A stretch of 64,000 nt of DNA from Lactuca virosa (Eukaryota; Streptophyta; Magnoliopsida; Asterales; Asteraceae): assembly GCA_928212115.1 (NCBI GenBank), contig CAKMRJ010005523.1:148012033-148076032 (forward strand), in the 5' to 3' direction. The first letter of the stretch is position 1. Every line of letters begins with the position of its first letter. Shown piece by piece: positions 10,845 through 22,164 of the stretch. Position numbers and translations under genes: made by a program. The notes beneath the pieces were generated by a model. It did not search any database, was not told the origin of the DNA, and worked only from the letters and a program-made list of their open reading frames with translations.

Positions 10845-11017
10845 ACTCGCCGAGTCCATGAGCTGACTCGTCGAGTCGGTGAGGGTTTGTCCCGATGAGC
10901 TTGATCATGCAACGACTCGGCGAGTTGGGGGTCAAATCGACGAGCTGAGCTGGACTTTCATGAGACTTCTAAGGAAACAAAGGGACTCGACGAGTTGCAT
11001 GAGTGCACTCGACGAGT
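10845..11017 (+). repeat. K LTR leader: second cluster of ACTCGNCGAGT palindromes
   Basis: Exact motifs lie at 10845-10855, 10866-10876, 10915-10925, 10985-10995 and 11007-11017. A mutated motif lies at about 10935-10945. They again form pairs spaced 20-22 bp. The cluster starts about 570 bp downstream of the TATA box, so it would be in the RNA leader. Confidence 0.8.
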
Positions 11018-11314
11018 TGGGTCAACTTTGGCTGATTAACTCGATTTTGACTTCTGTTGACTTTAGGGTTTGGTTAAACTTGAGAAATGGAGACCATGGA
11101 GGGGTAAAATGGTTTTCTACCCGTTCCAAGAGTTAGAGAGAAAGAGAGAACAACCTTGGTGTATTTGAGTATGAGTAGAGTATTAATTCGAGATATTTAT
11201 CCTATGTACTAGGCGGAGGCCAGATCGGGAATCGTGTACGAGATTATCTAATTGCTTGCTAGCTTGCGAGGTGAGTCTTCTCACTATACTTTACCTAGAG
11301 TGGTATTTATGTGT

Positions 11315-11570
11315 GACCGGAGGGTCTTAGGTGCTTACTTGAGTTGTGCATTTGTCTGTGTGATATATATGCTAGATTAAGTGTTATTGAGACTGGACCG
11401 GAGGGTCCAACGAGCTGTGAGATCGGAGGGTCCTCACCGAGACCGGACCGGAGGGTCCAACGAGCTGTGAGACCAGAGGGTCCTCACTGAGACCGGACCA
11501 GAGGGTGCAACAAGCCGTGGGGACTGGAGGGTCCCACTCAGACACATAGACCGGAGGGTCTTACAGAGTT
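11315..11570 (+). repeat. K LTR tandem repeats with GACCGGAGGGTC
   Basis: The phrase GACCGGAGGGTC, with variants, recurs about eight times. Several copies sit in a longer unit that includes CAACGAGCTGTGAG and CCTCACCGAGACC. The Z LTR has an analogous, diverged repeat block at the same relative place (about 43650-43800), just before GGAACTCACTAAGCTTCGTG. Confidence 0.8.
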
Positions 11571-11865
11571 ATAGCCTCGAGTGGCTAATGTGTTGTATGT
11601 GGTATTTTGGGGAACTCACTAAGCTTCGTGCTTACCGTGTTGTGTGTTATGTGTTTCAGGTTCTTATCAGGATCGCAGGAAGGCACCGGCTTGATTGTAA
11701 AACACATCTGAGTTGGAGATATGCCTTTTGAGGATCCTGGATTTGTGATAAACGATTTTTAAAATGTGTTGATAATTTGTTACTTGTGAGTTTTAAGAAA
11801 ATGTGACATCTGGTTTATTGTGTTTTAAAAATGAAAATTTTAGTTTGAAAATTTACGTCGTTACA

Positions 11866-13277
11866 TAATTAATTCTTGACTAATATTAATTAAACAATAT
11901 GATTTCTCCTTTAATATATTATTCATATAATATAATAATAAATCATAATTAATCCTCTTTCTCCTTAATTCATCCTATCAGTTGCTATGGTGAAGGCAAA
12001 CCAAAAGGACCATGCTCATAATCGGGTCAAGTACATACCAAAATAGTTATGGGCTTAGACACCTAATCCAACAGTCTCCCACTTGGATAAGTCTAATAAC
12101 TATTAAGTACGACTTCAAAACCTGATCAACAATCGTAGCTTTCAAAAGTCGCTATCAACTCTGATCTTATCAATGATGCGTCGTTTAGATAAGAGATCAT
12201 ATATTCCTCCATTCTAGATATTGTATAGACATGAGACATGGATTATAATCATTCTTTCCATCTATGTGTTCTTTCCTGATTTCCGATTTATGACGACTGA
12301 CAACAGACTACAATTGAACACATCAACTTAGTCCAGGCTTGGCCAAGCACTTTAGGGTGTCATCACTAAATCATTGAGGGGCCCACATATATCGCTTTTA
12401 TCCCACTTTGGGTAAAAGGAACGGATAAACTTTGACTCAAATGCTCGCTTGTACCTACTCATCAAATCACACACAACAATATGTTTTATAACACCAAGTT
12501 ACTGGTGCGTTTACATATTATCAATGTGCAACCGACTTGTAAACTACAACTTACACGTCTCCGTTTCAAGAATATAAGATATTATCGTCTCACTAATCAC
12601 CCGTGATAAAATCCATGAAGTGATTCAAGTAAGCATGGGTTTAATCCAATACTCAAGTCATATTTCAAGAGGACTCATGAACATTGCAACAGACTTTTGC
12701 TATGTCTAAAACATTTTAGACAATCTACAGTCGGATTCATGACAGTCTAGCTTCAATACCTACTTCCAAAGTATTTATCAACTGTGGATGGTTTGAATAA
12801 TCTTATTATTCGGGAAGTCAAAACATGCAAAGTGAAACACAAGAATAATCGAATCCAATATGGCCCCAAACTTTTCAGTATAAATAAAACTCCTTTAATT
12901 TAGTCACCATCTTGATTACACATTATTCATTGTATAATGTTTCGGATAATCAACTTATTACTTGAACTATAACAACAGTTGTCCCATGCTCCAAGCATGC
13001 ACACTATGTTTACCTATGGTCCTTGCTTTGTGAAATAGATCAAATGAACACATTTCTAATGATGCTTATTTCACAATTCCTAATCCTTATCATAAGTGTA
13101 AGAATACCAAATTCTTCGCACTATTAGAATATGTTAGATTCTAACATTTTATGCAACGATGCTTTCATAATGTCACAGCACCAAAGCCACCAAGACTTTG
13201 CCAATGATATTACAAAGTTCTCTATGAAGTCTCACATTCAAAGTACATTCCTTTGAACATCCTTTGAACATCCTTCT
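11866..13277 (-). mobile_element. C2: 3' tail of an older copia element
   Basis: Read on the minus strand, this is the untranslated 3' region of a copia element (13277 down to about 12087), a purine tract CCAAGTGGGAGAC (12074-12086) and the start of an LTR TGTTGGATTAGGTGTC (12073 downward). It is cut at 11866 by element K. The match to C1 3600-4420 is clear in several blocks, including the AACATGCAAAG, TACTCAAG and AAACATATTG regions, but diverged, so C2 is a related older copy. It is cut at 13277 by the 3' LTR of S. I find no coding frame. Confidence 0.78.
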
Positions 13278-13611
13278 TGCATAAAAACTCTTTAGATCGA
13301 TAGATCTTTAATAGGTAAATAAATAAAAACAACAAACACTGAAACACACAATGAATCAATCTGTATGTCGAATGATTAAAATGTAGTAACACCTCAGCAG
13401 AGCTCGATTAAGAACTTCCACTGTAGAGGTGCGCTAGGGTTTACAGTACACTTGATAAAAATAATAATGAAAACCTTAATGACAAGGATGCATGCATGCA
13501 CCTTATATACTAAACCCTAGGAAGACAAACACGGTTAGACAGGCCCAAACTGTGAGTACAAAACTGACTAAATAACATAGGCCCAAATAACGCAACACAA
13601 TATCTTCAACA
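13278..13611 (-). repeat. S 3' LTR
   Basis: The LTR is about 334 bp. In window orientation it begins TGCATAAAAACTC and ends TATCTTCAACA, so on its own strand it starts TGTTGAAGATA. A minus-strand TATATAAGG lies at 13501-13508. The sequence continues base for base with 63733-64000 apart from a few substitutions. Its left neighbour is C2, giving the left insertion boundary of S. Confidence 0.9.
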
Positions 13612-13845
13612 ATCTACCCCTTTGCGTTAAGTGAAACCATGGCCAAGTTAATTCAATATTCGCTTCTGCACTTCATAGACTTTAGGGATGAAACTCAGAA
13701 GCAGCTTGCGAACACAAATGTACCAAGTGATCACATTAGTGAAACACTTCACATCGTCTTTGTTGTTGCCCTTGTACTTCGCAACAAGTTCCAAAATAAA
13801 TTCCAGACAAGAAGTGGGAAACAAATGCTTGTCTTCAAGATGAAA
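13612..13845 (-). other. S polypurine tract and short 3' untranslated region
   Basis: Immediately inside the LTR the minus strand reads CGCAAAGGGGTAGAT (about 13612-13626), a polypurine tract directly before the LTR start. The remaining 220 bases separate it from the third ORF and show no supported frame. Only one purine tract is evident. Confidence 0.75.
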
Positions 13846-16800
13846 TTATAACTTACGTCGATCAGCACCTGGACGATCTCTCGCAGTATAAACTACAAAC
13901 CATCCTTCTTTGTAAATCCTTCTGAGCTTGAGCTTCTGGAAGTCTTTTGGAGCTTCTTTCTGAGCAAAACTTTGTTTTCCCCTTAGAACAACAGCAATTT
14001 CCACATCCATCGTGCCAACTTCCTGAATGTAAGACTTGATCATAACCTGAAGATGAGCAAACACCGGTTCGTACTTCTCCTTTTCACGCAGCAAAATGTT
14101 GAAAATTACCATCCAGTCATGGGGGTTCAAACATGGCAGATCTGCGAGAGTGAATTTGCAGGCTTGACGTGCAGATCCTCTCGCAACTTTAAACTTTGTA
14201 TTAGGGAAGCTTTCAGTTTCGATCGGCCCAGTAACCTTCACAGCAACAATTTTGCTTGCACTCCAGGTCTCGAACTGGGGCTTCATATGTTTCAAGTAAA
14301 AGGAAAACAACAGTTGATCACCGGTGCTATCCGAGAAAGGAACACTGGAAACCTTTATGAAGGCACGAAACCTGAACGCCTTCGGTGTGATGGGAAGGTC
14401 AAACTGCAAATCCTGTGAATTTTGTTCATCAAAGGAAGCAATAGGATTCAAGCAATACTGACTTGGCATATCCACAGCTTGGTTCTGCGTGTGCTTCAGG
14501 GTCCACTTTGGAAACAAAATTTTACTTTTGAGAGTGGCCTGAGCTTCCTTTTCAGCCCTTTCTTTTTCCTCAGCCTCTCTGATGATGCGAGCATGTTCGT
14601 CAATCTCTACCTCGCGAGCCTTCCGCCTTTTAAGCTCAGCTTCACCAGGCTCTTCGTCTTCACTGTCATCTATGATGGGTTCGTTGCTGAATAACGGATC
14701 CTTGTCTTTTGGATCTTGCTTGATGACAGGAGGTTTAACTGAAACTTTGGGTTTAACATCCTCCGTATGCACTTTAGAGCTCCCTTCTCCCCCTTGTTTC
14801 AGAAACGACATTGGCATCGAAACACCCTCCAAACGATGCAGCATTGCGAACACCGGCCTCAGCTTTTCAAGCAGATGCTTTCGGACGGTGAAAGAAATCA
14901 TAGGATCTCGGGTCTCAATGATATCAGATAGCAGTCCGTTAACATCAGAAATGCAACTGCGCGTGCCTACTTTTTCTGCTAACAAATCATCGACCTGCTT
15001 TTGACTGTAGTGAAGTTTGGTTTCCAACACTTTACACTTTTCCTCTTTGAGTGCGAGAGCATCCATGATCTTGCTCTCCATAGCCAAGTCGGCCTGAAGC
15101 TTTGAGAGTTTCGCATCAACAGAGGCCTGGAATGCTTCATGATCAGACTTGAACTCGGTGCGAAGCTCAGCAAAACTTTCCTTTTCTGCGTTGAACATTG
15201 CACCAACATTTTGAATTTCCTTGTTCGTAATGGAGGTATTGTTGTTGTAGGTGACCTGGTATTCATCCATGAATTCCCTTGTATCAGTAATTAATTTATC
15301 GACTTTTTCGGTCGTATCCTTGCAAACAGCAACAGAGTCCGAAACAGCCTTAGAGAAAGTGGAAGAGTTGGCAGTATGCTCCTTAGTGACTCGCTCAGGA
15401 ATTGCTTCAACAACAACTTTTGAATAAGCTTCAGAAGAGGAAACTGTGGAAGCGTGAAGCGACTGATCAAGTTTGTCATGAATAGACTTGAACTCTGCCT
15501 TGGAAGTGGAACCATCATCGTCATTATCAACCCTTATTTGAAAAGGACTGAAAGAGAATGCTTCCAAATCTTCCTCATCATCATCTCCGAAAAGTATGTG
15601 TGGATCATCAGTGCGAATGGGAGAGATGGGTGGGGAAACATGGGTTGAAAAACCTGAAGTATTAGCCCCCGTATCAGATACGTTGATTGAATATTCAGGT
15701 GCAGAAGAGGGTTGGGGTGGAATCGTGGACTCTGTGAAAATGGGTATGGACATTGAAATCGTTGTTGAGTGTGTTTGTGATGATACAGTTGGGAGAGGAG
15801 CAATGGTTATTAGTACAGAAGTAGTTGTTGGTACAGAAGTAGTTGTTTTTGGTGAGGGAGGAGGAGAAGGAACATAATCATTAATTGGTGGAGTTACCTC
15901 ACGCTCAGTGCGAACTTGTTCCACTTCCTCAGTGCGAACGTGTTCCTGTTCTTCGGTGCGAATGTATTCCTGTTCCTCATTGCGAACAGGAGGATCCTCC
16001 TCAATGCGAATCTCCGACTCAGTCTCTGAATCTGAGCTTTCATCTTCATTCTGAGAAGGATATGGAGTAGGGGACTTTCGCCTTCTTGCGGGTTGTTTCC
16101 TTCGCTTAGGAGCAGCAGTAGAAGTTGTAGGAGCCTTGCGCTTCTGAGATGGAGGTTTTGGACCCACAGAAGGTCCTTCTTTCGCATAATCTTTCTTGGC
16201 AGGTCTCTTGGACCCTTTTCCCCCTTTCTTAGGTTTATCAGCGTCAGCCAAAATGGCTTGGAATTCATCAGTGAGAGGACGAGGTCCTGAAAGAGTAAGA
16301 GCACGATATCCTTCTAGAATTTTGCTTGAGGGAGGAACATCACGAAACATCGCCTCCGGAAGCGAACCGATGAACTCAAACTTGGACCTATCTGCCATAA
16401 TGATCCCTATTGTGTGAAATGTCGCAATTGAAGCTATCAGTGCATCAGTCATAACTATAATCTTGAGCTGTTTAATAGCTCTGTTGACAACCACGGTCCA
16501 AAATCTCTCACAGGATATCTCATTGTGACGAGTGACAGAGTGAGTACTCTGGATGAATTGATGCCAAAGGATGGAACCGTAGTCGATGTTTACACCGTTT
16601 TAGAGGCCATACATCAGCCCCATGAAAAGTTTGCTTGCACAATCGCTGCCTGTGGCCCTTTCAGAAAAGGATTTGAATAAAATGGTGAAAAGAGCATTCC
16701 AAGTGGGTGGAAGATTGGGTTTCTTGAACTTGGACACGGCTGTAAGTGGCTCCTTGTATCGCATTTGATAGAACATCTCCAAGATTACTGTGTTGGAGAT

Positions 16801-17151
16801 GGTTTCTGGATTGATCAAAGTGTCAGATTGAGGAAGACCTAGGAGATTGCAGAAACGGGTTTTGGAGATCGCTGTGGTGTGATTGTGGATATTGAAATAA
16901 ACCCTTTGCTCGTCCTTGACATAGTTGGCAGTGGTGTAAGATTTGGAGAGAATCGAGATAGGCACATTCTCGACTTGAGTCATTGCAATTGTAAGGGAAG
17001 AGTACTTGAGACACTCGATCAAAGGAAGGAGAAAAGCATCATAGTTGACCGAATTCAAGTCGATGATAAGGTTCTAATGTTGATTCACTGAAAGAAGAGT
17101 GGAATGAGCGGTCTGATCTTGCACAGACTGATTTTCAGAAGAAGCCGCCAT
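13846..17151 (-). pseudogene. S third ORF downstream of pol (env-position ORF), two stops
   Basis: One frame runs from an ATG at 17149-17151 to the stop at 13846, 1,102 codons, broken only by TAG at 17074-17076 and TAA at 16600-16602. The N-terminal part (to about residue 240) looks globular, with motifs such as YVKDEQRVYFNIHNHT and FCNLLGLPQ. A basic, proline- and serine-rich region follows, then a charged stretch with four 8-residue repeats (EEQEYIRT type, about 15900-15990). A long coiled-coil-like region (about 14950-15300) precedes a globular C-terminus. I see no signal peptide or clear membrane anchor. It occupies the position of the env-like ORF of Sireviruses, but I cannot show it is an envelope protein. 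Related N-termini occur in Asteraceae copia elements as I remember them. Function is unknown. Confidence 0.8.
15900..15990 (-). repeat. 24-bp coding repeats inside the third ORF
   Basis: About four copies of a 24-bp unit (window strand GTGCGAACGTGTTCCTGTTC with variants) encode tandem 8-residue units of the EEQE-x-x-RT type. The units are acidic and helical in character, and lead into the proline-rich segment. The unit length keeps the frame. Confidence 0.8.
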
Positions 17152-17711
17152 TGATGATGCTTGGAAGAAGACGAACAGTAGAGAGCCTTTCAATCACCAA
17201 AAAATCGTTGAGAGAACTTTTGTAAAAGTGATAAGTAAATAATGAACCGTCAAAATCCTTTTATATGATTTGATTTTGGTGAGAGAAATCCGGAGAGATA
17301 ACATCGAGAACTGAACTGTCGCCTGAAAAAGCGCGATTTGACAGTTATGACATGTCAGAGGCATGCGTCACGCAGCGTAAGAATAGTTGGCGGTTCAACT
17401 TTTCACGCGCCCATTTGAATTCTGATCCTTTTAGAATTGCTGCGTCAGCCTATCTACTTTCGCAGTAAAGAAATTTGAGTGCATACTACTGCGAACCTGA
17501 AATTGAAATAGAACCACAAACAAGACTTTTGAAAATCACAAGGATCTTCGTGCAAGAGTGTCAAAGAAAAAGAAATAAAACAAGATTTATTTGTGGGATG
17601 TTGTAATTTCATATAGATGACATAAAACTATTGATCCCAGGCAAAGATCTCTTCCTTCATAGTCAAGAGAGACTAAAAAGTGTCTGTCCGGTTTCCTGTT
17701 GAATACGATCA
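17152..17711 (-). other. S intergenic region before the third ORF
   Basis: No supported frame is seen. This is the leader of the third ORF. It continues across H at 25947, because the H target duplication GCTGT (17712-17716 and 25942-25946) splits it. No splice site or promoter could be supported by eye. Confidence 0.6.
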
Positions 17712-17716
17712 GCTGT

Positions 17717-20033
17717 TGTAACACCAGCAAAATTTAGGTCAAAAATAAATTGTTCAATAACCTTAATGGGGATAAATGAAGTGATAGAGATCGTATCTAG
17801 GTTTCCAAAACTATAAAGAACACTAAAATCCGAGTTATAACGAAGAAGTTATGACCAATCGAAGATCCATAACAAAACCGACAAAAAACTGTTAAGCGTA
17901 AAATGCGAAATTCCGATAAAATACTTTTTAGCCTCAGGTATCTAAATGAAAGTCGTAGATATCATTAAAACGTGAACATACATAAAAAGAACGCCCAAAT
18001 CTGACTTCGTATAAGGGAGTTATGATTTTTCGAAGTTTCGGACATAACAGTAGACAGCTAAAAACTAGAATTAGAGATCGAGCGACTTTTTGCCAACATG
18101 ACCTAAACGAGAATCGAAGATCTCATCAATGGTATTGCAACGGTAAAAAGTCTGGCGAAAACGGACATCGAATGAAGAAGTTATGGATTTTTAACAGACT
18201 TTTCCTGTCCCGGCCTGTTAAAAATGTAATATTAAAAATAAAATTCGAAATTAGCCAACGAAGTCTAAATGAGAGTTGTAGAGCATAATCTCACCTACGC
18301 ATGGATATAAAGAACGTCGAAAACGGAGCTCGTATGCGAAAGATATGAATTTCTGAAGTTCGAGGCACGATTTTCGACGCTGTGTCAGAATTTGTCAGTG
18401 TTCACGACGTGAACACTAAAGTTCACGACGTGAACAGTCTGAATGACCCTTCCAGAGCAAGTCGACGAGTGACGCATGCCATGACGATTCAGGACCAACC
18501 TCACGACGTGAGTTATGGAAAACTCACGATGTGAGAGTCAAAATGGTGGCTATATATAGAAATCTAAGCCTTCCGACTTTGGTTGCACAACCCCATCCTC
18601 TCTCCCACTTCTACTCTGTGTTAAACATCCCGAGACCATCCCGAAGCCCCGATAGCACCTCTAACACAGGACGCAAGTCACGAAGTCCCGAAGATCCCGA
18701 GAAACTTGCTTCTTTCCAGTCGAAGTACTGCCCGAGTTTAGTCTCACCTTCTTCAACTCACCACTTCTATCAGGTGAGTTCATACCCCCATTTCTACGCT
18801 TTTAACTGATTTTAAATGCTTTTGAACACTTTACCGGGGGGGGGGGGGGAATACAAGTAAAGACACGGTTAATCTTGTGTGAAAAACATCTATCTTTCGT
18901 TATACATTTCAGATTGTTTTTAATAACTATCATATGGATTTGTTAACATACAAAACATCTTACTTTACTTTACCCTCACGGGATGAAACATGAGTATAAA
19001 TATCATAAGCTCTATTTATACGTTTGCATCATATCAAGGGTAACCTCTTTCGTTATGACATCTTTATGCATACAAGAACATACAAATCATTTTATGCCTT
19101 TATTATCATTGTGAAAAAGGATAATCATTTCGGAAACAAACATATACATTTTAATACGGGACTTAATTGAGAATTCGTGAGGAATTCATCTTCAATATAC
19201 CTTTTAAGGTACCCCTAGAAGTCCTGTTTATAACCAGAATCTCCCGTTCGGAGAACGTGACAAGTGTGTATAGATCTATACGGGACTAATGATCCCGCGC
19301 CCTGACTGCTAGCTACAGTCCCCGGGGTGACAAGTGTCATCTCATTTCGACGCCTGAAGAACGTCGCTACAGGCAAATTATGATAGTACGGTTATGAAAA
19401 CTCACTGGATAGACAATTATTATGGTATTACGTTTTAATGGGGAAAAGTAACAGATACAGTTCTTTTCACATTCAATTACAAATCTTCTTATAATTTTGT
19501 TTTGTAATAAGAATATACATCATCTTTTGAGGATGTCATATTTTTTTACAGGTTATGGTCTTGGACATTTAAGACTGCATCTCATTTAGGAAAATATAGG
19601 ATTTTCCTGGTTCAAATACATACAGTTTATACAACGATCTTTCATACTCATTTTATACATTTGTTAGAAAATATCGGATTTTCTGGAAAACATACACGAA
19701 CTTTCGAATGGCATACGTTTTATCAAAACACTACTTATGAACTCACCAACTTTATTGTTGACACTTTTTCTTTGAAATAACTTGTATTCTCAGGAAAACG
19801 CTAAATTAGGTAGCAAATACTTTTGAAGACTAACGCGCTGGCATTAGTAACATATTTTGGATCACCATATTGTATTTGATATTTAAACATGTAACACATA
19901 CAATCATGTAAACTTTTCAAATATATTTATATTATGGTGGTGTGTACTTTCTTTACTATTCAATTGTTATGATACTGTACATGACGTCCTCCGCCCCCGA
20001 ACGTTTCCGCCGTTCAGGTTTGGGGGTGTGACA
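17717..20033 (+). repeat. H 5' LTR
   Basis: The LTR is about 2.3 kb, TGTAACACC to GGTGTGACA. It contains two palindrome pairs and a TATATATA box (18551-18558) and a 14-G tract (18836-18849). The GATGTCATAAC-type phrases recur in its second half. The right end (AACGTTTCCGCCGTTCAGG) is close to the end of the L solo LTR, so H and L are related families. Confidence 0.9.
18400..18558 (+). promoter_or_regulatory. H promoter: paired TCACGACGTGA palindromes before TATA
   Basis: GTTCACGACGTGAAC occurs at 18400-18414 and 18421-18435, 21 bp apart. A second version, CTCACGACGTGAG, occurs at 18500-18512 and, with one change, at 18523-18535, 23 bp apart. The last ends 15 bp before the TATATATA box. In the 3' LTR the first pair is reduced to one copy (24327-24341) by loss of one 21-bp unit, while the second pair (24406-24418, 24429-24441) is perfect. 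Confidence 0.8.
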
Positions 20034-20036
20034 GAT

Positions 20037-20048
20037 TGGTATCAGAGC
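20037..20048 (+). other. H primer-binding site
   Basis: TGGTATCAGAGC starts three bases after the LTR end. It is the standard plant retrotransposon match to the 3' end of initiator methionine tRNA. The same 12-mer, inverted, marks the G and S primer sites in this window. Confidence 0.9.
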
Positions 20049-20511
20049 ATAGTTTATAGTGAACTAAGTATATCAAAACCATTTAATTTTGATATACAAC
20101 TATAAACACAACTGGGCAAAAACACTCTGACTGAGAGTTATACTTTTAAAATGAAATTTTTATAAAGTATACATGCATACATTATATAACAGGGTCAGTA
20201 TCATGATGAAAACAATATAGAAGTATTCTAGATGAGTTGTGCACTACAGTTATGCCTTGAGATATGTAATTGGAACTGGGATGAATATAGCCTGATCAAC
20301 TATATTTGTCCGAGAGCCGACCAGCATATGCCAGGGAATAGCTACAGTGGACAACAAGTCAAAAACTTACCAAACTTATAAACCTTAGAATCACACGTAA
20401 CGTTTAGAATACTATATGAGTATTTGGTAAATGCAATAAGTTTAAACTTTGATACTTCAGTATGTGCTTTAGGTAATAGTCAATTCTTAACTCTATTCTC
20501 GTATAGACACA

Positions 20512-21116
20512 ATGGTTGGATTCCACCTACCAGGAGACCCCTACTACCTGAACCAAGACAGTGGAGGAAGGATAAAGAATGATCCGGAAGAAGAAGTCAA
20601 GGAAGAAATACACGAAGACTCCGATTCAGATCCGAAGACAATAACCTACCCTTAGTGGCTTCGATCCAAAATCCAAATCCTCGACCGTAATTTCATGGCT
20701 CGACACCTCTATGGGCAACCAACCTGAATAGGTGGAGTCGCGAACAGGGTCAACTCCTTCCATACAATGGAGACCGAAGCTTCTACAATCTGAGCGAGGG
20801 AGGCTCAGCAGACAGAGTCCTTCCTATATTGGTTTGCCGAATTTCTCGCATTGATGAACAAGGAAGGACAACCATCCATCGAACTGAGGAGAATGATGCG
20901 AACACTGGAGTCAATACAGTTCGCATCCGACAGTTAGGATTAGCTCATGGAAGAATCGTAAATCAAAATGAGGCCTGGCAGAGAGAGCTAACTGCAACTC
21001 AAACTGAAGTTAGGGAACTTAGAGCACGCCAGGCAAGGTATGAAATGCGTATGCTCGAGATAGAGCGTCAGTTGGCAGAACCAAAGGATCACCAGAACAG
21101 TTCCCGTCACGAGTAG
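20512..21116 (+). pseudogene. H gag-associated coiled-coil ORF, frameshifted
   Basis: The ORF would start at the ATG at 20512 (MVGFHLPGDPYYLNQDSGG) and ends at the TAG at 21114-21116. The N-terminal acidic part (residues to about 45) runs into stops. The C-terminal half is open from 20829 and encodes RIRQLGLAHGRIVNQNEAW, then a heptad-rich helix ending ERQLAEPKDHQNSSRHE, a coiled coil. I recognise this as the small acidic/coiled-coil ORF that precedes gag in some Asteraceae gypsy elements. Its function is not known to me. The frame change near 20700-20830 makes this copy a pseudogene. Confidence 0.65.
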
Positions 21117-22164
21117 AGGATACTCTACTCGCTCCTTCTTTTGGTTTGTGGAATAACCTTCGTACGTACTCCAAGTAGTACCCTTTTCATGTAAATATTC
21201 CCGTCTTGCAATTACTGTTTCACTAGATCTCTAAGTTGTCAAGTTTTGCCCTGTGTGGTATATTGTAGACCTACTCCAAGGTCAAATTTTCCGAATTCTA
21301 TGTAACTTCTATACCAACTATATGACAGACTTCTTGTTTCTTCTAAAAAGATCATCATTATCAACCCATGCTTTGGGCTGTGTAAACAGTTCATGTCATA
21401 AACTGTGATAGCAACTCACTACACTGTCCCTGTCAATCTAATCTAATGTAGTTCAATGTTATTGAACTCAACAACACTGGCGAAGTTTTGCCACCATTTC
21501 GTCTGTAACCCTATAGCTGGAAATGCCTTCTCGCTATTCAAACAGAATCAATCCTTCAATAAAGCCAACTTTTCTATCACCTACACCCTTTAGAAAAAAA
21601 GACAGTTACCATATAATAACAAACCTTTACAACTTCAACTAAGGGCACTCAAAACAATGACGGAGATTAAATATGCCTGAGGAAAAGCAAGGACGACGTG
21701 TATGTAGATACCAGGCTATAACAAATAAGTACCACCGCGGATAGGACAAAGAATAGAGAAAACCACTCGTGAAGCCTGCGAGGTGGTAGAGAACCTGATA
21801 CGTCAGACTAATAAGTAATAGTTATCTAATGAGTTGGTAATTTTATTACTTACGCTATGAGATAGGTACGTCACATCCTTCTTCATAACTCGAGATAGTA
21901 AGAAAGATCGACTTAAGATTTCAACATCCCCACCCTAAATTGCTGAAACTAAACTTAAAATATGATACCTATTCCAACCCTCAATCACAAATACATCATA
22001 AGAATGTAAGTCGAAACATTAGAAACCGAATAAAAAAATGAGGAAATTATACTTATAGAATCCAACGAACAACGATCATAGTTATCTGACCAACTCGTTT
22101 CGCATCATGTAACAGAATCATCTCTTCACATGGAAATAACCGACCAACCAACGAAACACCACTC
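21117..22164 (+). other. H internal non-coding or decayed gag region
   Basis: No protein could be supported in any frame. A normal gypsy gag capsid domain would be expected between the coiled-coil ORF and the zinc knuckles, so this stretch is either its decayed remnant or a replacement. No repeats of note were seen. Confidence 0.5.

Larger units (their letters stand above)
5124..11865 (+). mobile_element. K: 3' part of a Ty3/gypsy-type element, interrupted by a solo LTR
   Basis: The segment ends with a typical gypsy 3' structure: a purine tract TCAAGTGGGGGAGAAT (10061-10076) directly followed by an LTR that starts TGTAACATCC (10077) and ends GTCGTTACA (11865). Upstream sequence 5124-7147 and 9738-10060 is K internal DNA, split by solo LTR L. 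I find no recognisable RT, integrase or Gag frame in it, so what remains is non-coding or fully decayed. The 5' LTR would be left of C1 and outside the window. Right of the LTR the sequence becomes the C2 copia LTR, so K is probably inserted in C2. Confidence 0.75.
10077..11865 (+). repeat. K 3' LTR
   Basis: The LTR is about 1.8 kb, starts TGTAACATCC and ends GTCGTTACA. It holds a TATA box CTATATAAGG (10274-10283), paired ACTCGNCGAGT palindromes upstream of it (10137-10234) and in the leader (10845-11017), and a repeat block with GACCGGAGGGTC (about 11315-11570). GGAACTCACTAAGCTTCGTG near 11610 is shared almost exactly with the Z LTR (about 43844), showing the two LTRs are related. The 5-bp flank to the right is TAATT. 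The left flank is out of view. Confidence 0.85.

Noticed and set aside
13486..13502. CATGCATGCA palindrome in the S LTR as another promoter palindrome pair
   Set aside because: It is a simple ATGC repeat on one site only, with no 21-bp partner, so it does not fit the pattern seen in K, Z, H and L.
14053..16417. Plus-strand frames opposite the third ORF
   Set aside because: They are shadows of the long minus-strand frame and show no protein family character.
18022..18809. Frames in the H LTR, present again at 23949-24715
   Set aside because: They are conserved only because the two LTRs are copies; the region includes the promoter palindromes and TATA box.
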